Shown piece after piece: positions 33,601 through 45,122 of a DNA stretch of 64,000 bases. The stretch comes from Sordaria brevicollis. Its lineage: Eukaryota; Ascomycota; Sordariomycetes; Sordariales; Sordariaceae. How positions within the stretch are numbered: position 1 is the stretch's first letter; the number at the start of each line of letters is the position of its first letter. The position numbers and the translations under genes were made by a program. The notes under the pieces are model-generated. The model made no database searches and was not told the DNA's origin. It saw only the letters and a program-made list of their open reading frames with translations. The stretch is taken from positions 744,001 through 808,000 of the forward strand of contig JAUTDP010000007.1 of the NCBI GenBank assembly GCA_033439795.1. Reading direction: 5' to 3'.

Positions 33601-36600
33601 AAGAAATTCGTAAAATTGAAAAAATTTATATATACGTATAATTATAACCTAGAATCCTTTATTAATTTATTAAATATTTTTAATTATAACGTTAATTATA
33701 TCCTAAATTATTTATTTATTAAAAATTGTATAATCCTCGTTATTATTTCTATAAATCTTTCTTCTACCTTTTTCTCGATTAATAATAATTCCATTTTAAA
33801 AATAACGAATCGTTATATTAAACGGGCGGAGCGGTAGCGTAAAGCGCGGGGTTTAGTATTAACATTAAATTATTCATTATAAGTAGTAGGGTTTATTATC
33901 GGGTTTTTTCCTTCTTTTTATTTAAAACGGTCGAGAAATTCCTTAACGCGGGGCGGTATTAATTTATTAGGGTAATTGTAATAAAATTTTTAAAAACGTA
34001 TTTTATAATAAATAATATTATCGACTTTCTCCTAAATAGGGTTATAATCGCCCTTCTATTTAATTAAATAGTATTAATAATAATTTTCTCCTTTTTATTT
34101 AATATTTAATAATTTATCGAATCTTTATTTAATATATTCTTCGTAATTATCGGTATAAACTATAACTCTACCTTCGTTAGTATAAACGTTGGAATCGACG
34201 ATTTAATTAGGGAGATTTTAACTAGTTTAATATTAAATTATCGAAACGTAGAAGATTAGCGAATATTTTATATTATTAAATAGCCGTAATTTAACGGTAT
34301 ATAAATCCGCTTTTAAAATTTTAAATAATCCTTCTTAGCGGGGGGAGAATTTAATATATAAGTGGCTATTAATTAAATTAAATATATCGAGTAAAATAAT
34401 ATCCCCTTCTTTATATTTTATTAAATCGATCCGCTTTATATTAGCGTTCTCTTCGTACTAATTTTAATTACGCTTAATTTATTAAATTATAAAATCCCAA
34501 ATTTTACAGAAATAATCGGCGAATTCGTTAACTTTATAATATTCTTTTAATTATATAAATAATAATATTAGCGGTAAGGGGTTATAAGGTTCGGTATTTA
34601 TATAGGGGTAATAACCGTAATTAACGAAAAAAGGTAATAAATTTATTAATAAAGATATTACGTTATTATTAGCGAATTTTACGAGGGGAAATTATTTAAT
34701 TTAATTAATTTATACCCAATTAATATATAATTAGAAGTATTATTCTATTTCCGTATTAATACGCTCGGTTTAAACGTTCGTTTAAAGGTAGAAAACGGAG
34801 GTTAAAGTACGCGTAATATTTAAATACTAATATAAAGAGGATTAAAATCGTAATACGAATTAAATATTTTTATTTAAAAGGATAAAATTTAAAAGGTTAT
34901 AAAAGTAGTAAATATAATCGATAAAACGCTCGGTTAATTCTTCTATTAATAGGGTAATTATTAATATAAAGTACCGTATTTTTATTAACCGGTCGATAAC
35001 GACGCAAATATATTTAAATTCTTAATTAAAATAGAAATTATTAAGGAGCGGAGTAACGTAATCGACGGAAATGCGGATTTAGGGAATTAATACAACGGGT
35101 AGGGTTTTAAAGAGGCCGGTAAAATTATATTTAAGGAATTTAATTTTTATATAAAGTAAGTAAATTTTATAGAATATACGTATATCGTTAATTATACCCT
35201 TTTAATAGAATTTTTAAAATAAGAGTTCGTAAATAGCGTTTCGGTTAAAATAGTTTACGCTAAGCGAATTATATTAGCGATTAATCAATTAAAATTAGAA
35301 TTCTTTATTATAAAAGTCGATTATTATACGGTCGTATTATTTAATAATACCGTTAAAGGTAATTTAATATTCGTTAAAAATTTTATAAAGGATTTTACAA
35401 ATTAAAATTAATTAATTATAATTATTTAGGTTATTTAGGGTAAAGACCGTTTTTTAAAAGAATATAGAATTTTTATAATTATTTAAAATAATAGCGTCGA
35501 TCGATTTATCTTCGTAATTATTTATTAAGGAGAGGGAATAATAAAAGGTTAAGTTTTTTACGTTAAAATAACCGTTTACGAATTATAAGGGTTAAAAAAG
35601 AGTACGTTAATAAGCGGCGAAGTATTCGTTTTTTATATTTACGGGGATATTATTAAATTTCCTATTAAAAGTATTAGGGTATAAATTCTTCGATCCTAAG
35701 GTATATTAAATTTAAAAATTAAAACGTAATAAAAATTACAATTAGCGTATATATTATTATATAAATTATTTATTAATTATAAAGGTTTTTAAATTTTTAT
35801 AGTTTATTAAGATATTAAATAGTTATTATACTCCTTTAAATTCGGGCTATTATTCCTTTAACGCTTTAATAATAATTAGAAATTCTTTATTATAAACATC
35901 GTAATTATATTCTTAAATTATATATTTTGCTAAAAAGTAAGCAATTAAGTATAAAATCCTATTATTATTATATTATAAAAACGTACCCCCTATTACTTAA
36001 TTAAATATATTTATTTCGATTATAATTTTCTTAATTTAATTATAAATTTTTAATACGGGTCCGGTCGCGAAGGCTTTCCTTAATATATTAAAAGCGGACT
36101 AATAATAGTCGGATTATAATTATAATACGTTTTTCTTTATTAATTCGCATAATGGGGATATTATTATTAAAAATATTTTAATAAAACGCTAATAGAAGTT
36201 TGCGAAGCCGAAGAATTATTAAAGCGATTTTTTAAATTAAGGGGGCGCCTAATCGAATACGGCTTTAATTTTATTTAAATCCATTTTAATACCACTTAAT
36301 ATAATAATTAGGCCGAGGTATTTCGTACGTTTTATATAAAATTTATATTTATTAATATTTATATTTAAACCGACTTTAATTAAACGTTCGAAGACGTCGT
36401 TAATATATTGCTTATAATCCTTTTCGTTATTAAAATATATAAGGATATTATTAAAATAAATAGTCGTATAAACGTCGAAAATATTATATAAAATATCGTT
36501 AATATAATTTTAAAAGGCGCTAAAGGCGCTTTAAAGGTTAAAAGGTATAATTAGGGATTCGAATAGCCTAAACCTTATTATAAACGCGGTTAATTATTCG

Positions 36601-39600
36601 TAACCTTCTTTAATATAAACCCAATTAAAAGTAGTAATAATATTTAATTTAATAAAAATTTTAATATAGTAAATAATATTAAATATTTCTTTAATAAACG
36701 GGAGCGGGTAGTAGAATTTAAAGGTAATATTATTAATACTTTAATAATTAATATAAACGCGGACTCCTCCTCCCGGTTTTTTAATTAAAAATATAAAAGC
36801 GGAGGCTTTTAATTATAACGGGCGGATGAATTTCTTCTTTAAATTATCGTCGATTTACTTTTTAATAATATTAAATTCTTTTAGGCTAAAAGTATAATTA
36901 TAGGAAGCGGGTAATATAGCGCCGGATTTAAATTCGAATTTAAAATTATAAAATCGGTTAGGGGGTAATATATTAGTACTTTCCTAGTAGAAATTGCCTA
37001 TTTATTATTAATCCTACCGAAGTAATTTTTATTAAATTTATATATCGGTCTTTAAGGGTTTATTTACCTTTTCGTAAAATTTAATAATATTTTTAAACGT
37101 AATTTTATTAATATTAATATTATTAACGGTAAAGTAACGGTTAATAATCTCTTTATAAATTTAAAAATCGGAGGTATCGCCCATAAATATAATTAAAACG
37201 GAAATTTTAATTATTTTAATAACTTTTTTACCTCCGATACTATAAAATATATCGATTTAAATATAATAATTATTACCGAAGAATTTTTTGTAATAAATTA
37301 TTTTACTATTTATAACGTTTTTAATTATATTAATTATAAAATTATTATAAATTGCGTTTAGGGTTAGGGCGCTTTTTTCTTTTATTATTTTATCCTCGTT
37401 TATTATACGTTAAATAGTTTTTATTATATTTACTTTCGTTATATAAATAATTTAAAATTTCTATTTTTCGGCGAATTAATTAAATATAATTATTAGGAGT
37501 TCTTTAATATTAATTAAATCGAGGGGTTTTTTAAGGATATAGTAAAGGTAAATTAGCGTTCGATAATTAGGGAAAGAAATATATATTCCTTTAATTAAGC
37601 GATATAATATAGGGATTATACGTAATAGGGGAAGGGGGTAATAATACGTTACGGCCGTTAATATAAGAATTTAACCGCTAATAACTTTATTGATAGGGAT
37701 TACGTTTATTTTATTAATAATTTTCTATTTAAATTTATTAAAATGTTAATGAACGGCGCGTTTAATAATCGTAGAAATAGAAATCTAACGAGCGGCCTCC
37801 GATAGTAAAATAGGGGTATTAAATTCTCCTTTATTAAGGACGTTTAAAATAGAAGGTTTTTAATATATTAATTACATTTTAAAGGAATTTTTAAGAATAA
37901 TAATAGAGGGTATATTATTAGGAATAGTAATTAAAGGCGTATTAATATTATATTTATATAATAACGGTATATAATATAAATAATAGGGTATTTTTAAAAG
38001 AAAATAATTACGTTATTTGTAAATAGAATTAAAAATAAAGCGATTATTAAGTTAATTAATATTAAGGGCGTGATAAATTAGTTATAAGTATTCGAAAATA
38101 ATAGAATTATCCTTTATAAAATCGTAAATAAAAAAATCGATAAATTTGTAATATATATTAATATTTATAATTAAGCGATTAAAATATATAATATTCCCTT
38201 TCGCTTAATTATTAACGAAGTATAAGAATTTAAAGAATTGGAATTTAAAAATTAGAAGATTATTACGTAAAATAAAACGATAATTAATAAATTTTAGAAT
38301 AGTATAACCGCTATTAACGAATACGGTATAATATATTTTACGTAATTTATAAAATAAATAAATAAAAAGATTTAATAAATTAGGATATTTATAACGGCTA
38401 TTTATAAAAAATTTATTAATTTTAATAATTTTAAATTTAATTATAAAAATACTTTTTAATTATCTTCCTTTTTATTTATATTTAATAAACGTTAGCCTTT
38501 AATTATAATTTAAACGGGAGGTTATATATTTCCCTAACCGTTAATAAAACCGTTTTCGTTATTTATAACCGGGCTTATAAAATTATAAGGGTATATAGGG
38601 GTAAAGTAGTAAATAGGCTATTATTATAGTATAAAGTAATTAAAAATTAAAATATTAAGAGTAGGAATATTTATAGCGTTAACGTTATAATAATTATATT
38701 AATTATATTTATACTAGCCCTAAGCGGGGCGTTATTATTAATTATTATTATTATTATTATTTTTCTCCTTTTCCTTTTTATCTTTCTTTTCTTTCTTCTC
38801 TTTCTTTTTCTCTTTATATAATTTACGTTCGGGTACCTCCTTCTTAAATTAAATATAACTTTTATACTTAATAAACAAATAGCCCTTATAATTATAGCGG
38901 ATATAAATATTAATCTTTATACGGTATTAAAAAACGTTATTATCGATTATATAAAAATTTTAAACGTCGAAGGCGGATATAAAATTGAAATTTATAACGG
39001 TACCGCTTTCGTTAATAGTAAATTCGGGAATAGAGCCGTTCGTATTATTAAAAGCGGAATTAAAATTAGTAATAGGGTTATTAATATTAAGTTTATAATA
39101 GGGGTTAGCGATTTTATTATATTAATCCTTTTATTTAAATTATTTAGCGAAGTCGCGGGTTATTTCGAACTATTCGTCGAATTTATTATTTTTAAATTAA
39201 GGATGCTATAGGGCAATAGCATTATAGAAGCGGTCGGTTAAACGTTAACGGAGGTAATAAATTTTTATATTATTATTAAATTAGTAACGTTTAATAATAG
39301 TAACGAATTTATTTTCGAAATTAAATTATTTTATTTTACTTATTTTTAAATCTTCAAATTTACGACGAATTTAAATTATTATATCGACGTTATTATATTT
39401 ATTAACTATTTATTTAAATAAATCGAAGGTAATAAATTATTTAACCGGTTTATTAAATAGAATTTTAATAAATTCGGGTTCGATTACTTCTTAAGGCTTA
39501 TTACAAAGGGAGTAGGAAATTAGGGAAAATTTAGTATCTTCGGTCTTAAAGGCGGAGGGTTTATTTTTAAAAGCGAATAAAATATTAACGTATTATTAAC

Positions 39601-40690
39601 GAAATTTGGTAATTCTTTTAGGAATTTTACCGGTATTATCGAAAATAAAGGAAATAATAATATACAATATCGACCTATAATTATTACCGCCATTACCTCC
39701 AATTAAATTATTAATAATTATATTATTAAATTCGGATTTGGAGTTATTAGAATTGGAATTACTATTATTATTATTATCGGGCAAGGGTATAAACGCGAAA
39801 TCGGTAAATTTAAATAAACGTTAGCGAAGGTTATTAATTATCTTCTAATATTTAATTATTTCGTATTTAATTATATTTTAAGAATTAATTTTAAAATTGG
39901 AGTAACGTTTTTAAACGTCGGATAAATTTTATTAAAGGGCGGTTAAACGAATTTAAAAATCGTTAATAATATTATTATATTAAAAAGTAATATTAACGAA
40001 AGCCTATTTATAAACGTTATATTAGGTTTATTATTTAATAGCGGCGTCCGAAAATTAAAGGGTATAATTAATTTTAAGAATCGTAAAATTAATATTAAGA
40101 ATTATATTAATTTAATCCTTATTTTAAATTAAGATACGGAATTAATCGAAATTTAAGCGCAACTAATTATTCTCGTCTTCGGATTATTAAAAATCCTCTT
40201 TAATACTTTAGAATTCGGTAGTAATAAAAATAACGTTAAATTAAATAAAACGGGTAAACGTATAAATAACGGTTAAAAACGTAAAATAATTATTTAAATT
40301 AAGGGTTTAAATAATAAAAATTAAAATAATAATAAAATCGTTATTAAACGTATAAATAGCGTCGGTAAATTAATCCCAAAATTCGATATTACGAAGATTA
40401 ACGTTTTTAATTTTAAAAAGCGTAGTAGCCACGACGAAGGTATTAATAATTATAGCGGGGATTAAATCGGATATTAATCGTTTAAATTAATATATTTTAA
40501 TAAATATAAGGGAAAAGAGAATACGAACGATTATAGTAATAATATTCGTTTTAATAATTATTTAATTCGAATCAACCGCAGGATTATCGTTAGAGCGTTA
40601 ACCGCTAAGAAAACGAATTTTAATATTAATTAATATAATTAACGATTAATCTTCCTCGAAAATTATATACATAGTATTAAAGAAGGTATA
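33601..40690 (-). pseudogene. Degenerate gag-pol of the Ty3/Gypsy element
   Basis: No open frame survives, but reading through stops on the minus strand shows gag-pol order. Near 38870-38930 lies a zinc-knuckle relic (YNYKGYLFIKYKS, Cys changed to Tyr) followed by a Lys/Glu-rich tract. At about 36150-36480 is the reverse transcriptase: YFNNILIYFNN stands where YxDDILIYS is expected, followed by KYKFYIKRTKYLGLII. At about 35840-36080 is RNase H (NKEFLIIIKALKE). At about 34930-35010 is the integrase core (YICVVIDRLIKIRYF, ELTERFIDYI). Asp-to-Asn and Cys-to-Tyr changes are G-to-A transitions, as RIP predicts. The primer-binding site next to 40696 is too mutated to assign. Confidence 0.85.
38738..38765. 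repeat. ATT microsatellite inside the retrotransposon
   Basis: A run of ATT/TTA units interrupted once lies next to a pyrimidine tract. It corresponds to an Asn run after the Lys/Glu-rich gag segment on the minus strand. Confidence 0.6.
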
Positions 40691-40696
40691 ATAAAT

Positions 40697-40982
40697 TATT
40701 AAGGGATAGCGTTAATACTATTAAATATATAATACAATATATATTATTATACGAAGGAAAGGAAGGGAGAAGTATATATGGAGGATTAGATATATAGGTA
40801 CGAGCCTATACCCTAGTCCGTACGCACTTATATAATACTATACGTAATTATAAGTAACTAGATTTGGACTATATTGAGCTATAGTATGCGTATTATAGTC
40901 GGGAATAGTCGTTAGGGATTTGGGTACTTATATAGGTAGTAAGTGCGTATACCGGGTATAGTATAGGTATAATCCTGTAATA
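40697..40982 (-). repeat. LTR (5' LTR with respect to the coding strand)
   Basis: Same length as the left LTR. The last 120 bases (about 40860-40982) keep more G and C than the partner, for example GGGATTTGGGTAC and ATCCTGTAATA, so RIP did not hit the two copies evenly. It is followed by the TTATT duplication at 40983-40987. Confidence 0.9.
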
Positions 40983-41289
40983 TTATTTTAATTATAATTC
41001 TCAACGATAGGCCGGCGGGTCCAGTTTATTACCTTCGAAATCGAATAACGTTACTAATATTAGCGTAGGGGGCTCGAAGTACAACGTAATTACACCCATA
41101 GTACTAAGCGCTGCGCTTATATCCCTATATTATACCTATTTTTTTATAATATAATAATATACGTTTTTTATAATATACCAAACGTAAAATTAGTAAAGGA
41201 TTCCCAGGTAAACTTTACGCGTAGCCTTTTTAAAACTTCTATAGAAATCGCTAATAATAACGGCTAGGCGGCTAATACTATAATTTACT

Positions 41290-42360
41290 TATAATTTCTT
41301 AAAGTAATTAAAATACTAAATAAAGTCTTCCTCCTTCTCGCCACTCGAAAGACTAAACGCGATATTAAAGTTACAATATAGAGAATCGATTCTAATAACG
41401 TTTAAAAGAGGAAGGTTAAATTTATTTATTTATATAAAAAAAAGGGAGGTTAAAAACCCCTTAAAAACGTAAAAAAAGTAAATAAATAGATTAATATAAA
41501 TAATAATAAACGTACCTTATATATATTATTTATTAATATAATTAACGGATTTACTTTCTATATTTTAATATATTATTTAAAGGTTTAGAAGACCCTCTTT
41601 ACCCTCTTCTTTATATTACCCTTATAATAATCGACGTAATATTCGATACCGTATTTTACTTTATATTTAGTAAATAGGTTAAATAGTATTTTAATCGAAG
41701 AATAAACGCTATATTTAATATTATAAAAGCGGTATTAAATATTCAATATATTTTAGGGAATAATAATAAATTTATAACTATGCAATTTAAATATTAGGTT
41801 ATTACCCTATTAAATAGCTTTATTAACGTTAAGGGTAAAATTATCCTCTATTAATAAATCCAATATATTAAGTATATTATTAAAATAGTATATAAATTAC
41901 TATATAATTATACGAATAATACTAAATAACTTTTCGATAATAAATTCGATAATTTATTTATAATCTTTTTATTATTACCGACGGAAATTCGTATTGCTTA
42001 CCAAATTTATTACACTTTAGGGGGGGTTAGCGGAATTAAAATAAATAATAGAAGAATATATATTTAATAAGGTAATTATATATTATTTCCATCTCTTTAA
42101 TAAATTATTTATTATCTTTCCTTATATACTATATAACCTTTATAATATATTTATAACCAGTCTATTTTAATCCCCTATTTCGGATATTATATTTAGAGCT
42201 CTTATATTTACGACCGCGGTTATAATAAAAATTTACCCTAATAATTCGGCTATTCCTCTTAATATAACCGTAAATTATAATAATAAAATTAATACGAGTC
42301 GTATATTAATAGAGGGCGTTTAGAACTTCCTCCTCTATTTTAAAAGGATTAATAATATAA
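41290..42360 (-). pseudogene. MULE transposase relic, N-terminal part (FAR1-like zinc region and DDE core)
   Basis: On the minus strand at about 42360-42040, with stops ignored, one reads FKIEEEVLNALY, then FYYNRGRKYKS, and TGYKYIIKV ending in an EMEIIYNYL segment. That is the order of a FAR1/WRKY-GCM type zinc-binding domain (C...GRKYKS...R...CxF...HNH). At about 41432-41320 the frame NKFNLPLLNVIRIDSL continues to FSLSSGEKEEDF. This matches the conserved block after the first catalytic Asp of Mutator transposases, where the new-host species protein has DCTYKTN-type sequence just upstream. Between 41010 and 41450 mutation is visibly lighter. The part between 40983 and 41280 does not fit the transposase and stays unassigned. 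Confidence 0.75.
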
Positions 42361-42629
42361 TGTAGCGGCGGCGGTAGTAGCGGTATTAATAACCGTTATT
42401 TTAAAAATCGAAGTTATATTAGTATACGCTGCGGGGACCGCGACCGGTCGGACCGGCGGGACCTAATAAAAAGGGTAATAGGGGACTACGCAACGCGCTC
42501 GGGAGTAATTGGAGCTTTTATAACGATAATAATGATAATAGAACGACGGCGGCGAAGTTCGTAATAGTTTTAGAGTAGTTACGTAATTGATTAACGGTCG
42601 TTAATAGAGTATATAGAGGTTGGGCAGCG

Positions 42630-42752
42630 ATGTAGTGGCGCGCGTTCGCTTATTGTGCTAGGGTGGATTGCAGTCTGGCGGTCGGTCTGGCACCTATAAG
42701 TGGGGAAAGTCTGGCCGGTTACCATATGGAGTCTGGCCCGTTACCGTTTCCG
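42630..42752. repeat. Right terminal inverted repeat of the MULE
   Basis: This is the inverted partner of 31130-31252. Read outward-in it starts CGGAAACGGTAACGGGCC. Read this way it holds four spaced copies of GCCAGAC, which may be transposase contact sites. Two of the four have become (T/C)AGA-type variants in the left repeat. Confidence 0.92.
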
Positions 42753-42761
42753 CAACTTGAG
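42753..42761. repeat. 9 bp target-site duplication, right copy
   Basis: CAACTTGAG is identical to 31121-31129 and directly abuts the end of the right terminal inverted repeat. Confidence 0.9.
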
Positions 42762-43126
42762 GTTGATATTGGCCCCACATATACGTAGCGGTCCCCACAC
42801 TAAAGTTGCGACGGGCTCCAGCTTGCACAGCCAAGAACAACGTTGACTCGCCGGGGCGCCGCCTCGCAGCCTCTTCCGCTCCAACCCCAACCTCGAACTG
42901 GCAACTCGTTGCAACCGCGTCCCTGTCCTTTTGCCATCCGTCGATTCACTTCCAGTCACAAACCGGTCGCATTCACCGGCCCTTTTACAAACAACCAACT
43001 TCAAACCTCCACCAGACGTGTGACTCGTGGTGCGGCTCCTCCGGTTTATATCTAATTCTCTTATCACCAACTCCCTGTCCGCAACCGCGATCATACTACA
43101 CCCCTACTGTCGCGACACTACGCAAA
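42762..43126. promoter_or_regulatory. Truncated upstream region of the Mlo3/Yra1 gene
   Basis: Only about 365 bases of normal-composition DNA separate the transposon from the start codon, so the core promoter and 5' leader must lie here or read from the transposon. A pyrimidine-rich stretch lies at about 43030-43115, just upstream of the ATG context CAAAATGGCC. Confidence 0.5.
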
Positions 43127-44794
43127 ATGGCCGACAACTCTCTCGACCGTAGCCTTGACGAGATTCTCGCCGAGCGCAAGCCAGTACGTAATGCCCGTTC
43201 TGCCCATTCTATGTCTCTCAATCAAGTCAGATTTTCGATTTTATGTCAATGGACGCTGACATATGTTACTACAGAATGCCCGTGGCTCAGGCGCTCGTGG
43301 TAGAGGCAACCGGGACAATGGCGGCGGCAACCGCCAGCGACGCGACAGAAATGATTACCCGCGCGATGGCGTAAGAAAGGTACGAAGCCCACACGGAGAA
43401 CTGACGATTACTCTGGGCTCACCCTGGAGACATCATCTACTTTAATTGGAATCTTTACTAACAATGACTCGACGGCTTCCTCACAGGTTGAATCCTCTCC
43501 TCTTTCCCCTTAGACTTTACGCTTCGCTCTTTCTCCGTCCGGTTACCTTCAGATGTCGAACGCAGCCACTCAACCCGACTTGTGCTCGATGCCTCGAATC
43601 GCGACCGAGGAAGAAGCCGGCGTAATATGGTTTGAAACTCCCAGCTAACATCTCGCGACTTGTTGGACAAAAACAGTCCTTCAGAGATGAAGCACCAAGA
43701 AATCTAGACTCGTACGTATACCAGGCGCAATGCTGTCAGGAAACAAGGAACTGACATGGAGTTTTACAGCGAATGGGTTCACGACAAGTTCGAAGAAAAT
43801 GGTACGATCCAGCCGAAACAATAATGGGGTCCCAGGAAGGCCTAGCTGACTGGTCTCCCTTTCAGACCGCCGCCGTGCCCCCAGAAGAAGACTCTCTCCG
43901 GAGCCCACTAGGTAGGATACATAGTCCCGTCTGCTTCACGTCACATTCGTATGCTGACATTTAAGTAGCGATCCTAGGGGCTCCAAGATCCGAGTCGACA
44001 ACATCCACTACGAGTTAACCCAAGAGGACCTCGAAGTAAGCATCGCATCAGCCGGCAGTTCCATGCAGTTCACCATACTCATATTACATACAGGGACTCT
44101 TCTCGCGAATCGGACCTCTCGTTAGGCTTGACATGAAGTACGATCGCGCCGGTCGCTCCGAAGGAACTGCGTTCGTCACCTACGAGTCTCCTCAAGATGC
44201 CAGCAGGGCTATTCGCGAGTACGACGGAGCCAACGCTGCCGGTATGTCACAGTGTACTTTGAAGCTCTAGAGTTCTACCGATCTGACACCCTTGCAGGCC
44301 AGCCTATCCGCCTCACCCTCATGCCCAGCGGCCCCCGCCGCAACCCCTTCGATACCGCCATCAACCCTCGTCCTCTTGCCGAGCGTATCACTGTCCCTGG
44401 CGGTCGCTCTCGCTCAATCTCTCCCTCGCGCCGTGACCGTGACTTGGATGAGGAGGCAGCCCGCAAAGGGATCGACAGGTACCGTCCAGGCGGTTCCGGC
44501 CGCGGTCGTTCGCGCAGTCCTCTACCTCGCCGTGAGGGTGGTCGTCGTCCGGGCGCCCGCAGGGAAGGTGGTGGACGTGGTGGCCGCGGTGGAAGAGGTG
44601 GCGAGAAGTCCCAGGGCGAGCGTACTCGTGGCGGACGTCCTAGGAAGACCCAAGAGGAGTTGGATGCCGAGATGGAGGACTACTTTGGCGGTGGCGGTGC
44701 GAATCAGGAGAACGCTGCTCCCGCGGCTGATGCCTCCAACGGCGCTGCTGCTAGTGGTCCTGCCGAAGATGACATCGATATGGGCATCGAGTGA
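43127..44794 (+). CDS. Mlo3/Yra1/ALYREF-type mRNA export adaptor
   Basis: Eight exons end at 43183, 43379, 43711, 43801, 43911, 44035, 44241 and 44794. They start at 43127, 43275, 43677, 43770, 43866, 43969, 44094 and 44298, and give 328 residues. The N-terminal motif LDRSLDEILAERK and the C-terminal ELDAEMEDYFGG are the two short helices by which REF proteins bind the helicase Sub2/UAP56. Between them lie an RGG-rich linker, one RRM (SKIRVDNIHYELTQEDLEGLF, RNP1-like GTAFVTYE) and a long Arg/Gly/Ser C-terminal region. The protein couples mRNA packaging with nuclear export. Intron 2 is 297 nt, unusually long here, and exon 2 has two in-frame donors (43371 and 43380), so a three-residue VRK variation is possible. 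Confidence 0.95.
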
Positions 44795-45122
44795 AGAGAA
44801 GGCTTCAAGCTGATTCAGCGGCTGGAGTGTTGGGAAGCGCAAGAGAAGGTGGTGCTTATGAGATTGGGATATGGGTCCGCAGGAGTCTGATTCAGCCCCT
44901 TGTTTAGACGGTTTATGGGTTCTCTCTACTTTCTTCTTTTCCTTTGGTACGCATTTATAGCATGAATCGATCCTTTGTCTAGCGCAGAGAATTTGGACAG
45001 CAGGTCGAAAGAAAACTACAAATCATAATCATCCAAAGCGGCAGATGTTCCAAGCCGTCCACGTTTGTCTCAACCGGTTGATCTCACGAAGGAGTCCGAT
45101 CCAGTCAGTCATGTCACCAAAA
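44795..45122. other. Short convergent spacer
   Basis: Contains the 3' regions of two convergent genes. Nothing else is seen. Confidence 0.5.

Larger units (their letters stand above)
33301..40982 (-). mobile_element. Nested Ty3/Gypsy-type LTR retrotransposon, RIP-degraded
   Basis: The element is 7682 bp long, with two 286 bp LTRs and a 5 bp duplication TTATT. A polypurine tract (AAAGGGGGATAA on the minus strand, about 33587-33600) adjoins the 3' LTR, which fixes the orientation. Domain relics on the minus strand run in the order gag zinc knuckle, reverse transcriptase, RNase H, integrase. Integrase after RNase H defines Ty3/Gypsy rather than Ty1/Copia. It is inserted inside the MULE transposase gene. 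Confidence 0.9.
31130..42752. mobile_element. RIP-degraded Mutator-like DNA transposon (MULE) carrying a nested LTR retrotransposon
   Basis: The 11.6 kb element is bounded by 123 bp terminal inverted repeats and a 9 bp direct duplication. Its interior is extremely AT-rich and nearly free of CA and TG dinucleotides, while CG persists. That is the pattern left by RIP acting on CpA. Removing the nested retrotransposon and one 5 bp duplication leaves about 3.9 kb, a normal MULE size. Relics of a transposase on the minus strand (FAR1-like zinc region, DDE core and C-terminal helix) support the MULE assignment. Stops riddle every frame, so it is not autonomous now. The stretch 31253-32690 inside the left end holds nothing I can recognise. 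Confidence 0.9.

Noticed and set aside
31253..42629. Centromeric or mitochondrial-derived AT-rich block
   Set aside because: The block has exact inverted-repeat ends and a 9 bp target duplication, and shows LTR and transposase relics, so it is a transposon. No mitochondrial gene is seen.
31130..42752. Starship-type giant element
   Set aside because: There is no DUF3435 tyrosine recombinase relic or cargo. Long terminal inverted repeats with a 9 bp duplication and a MULE transposase fit better.
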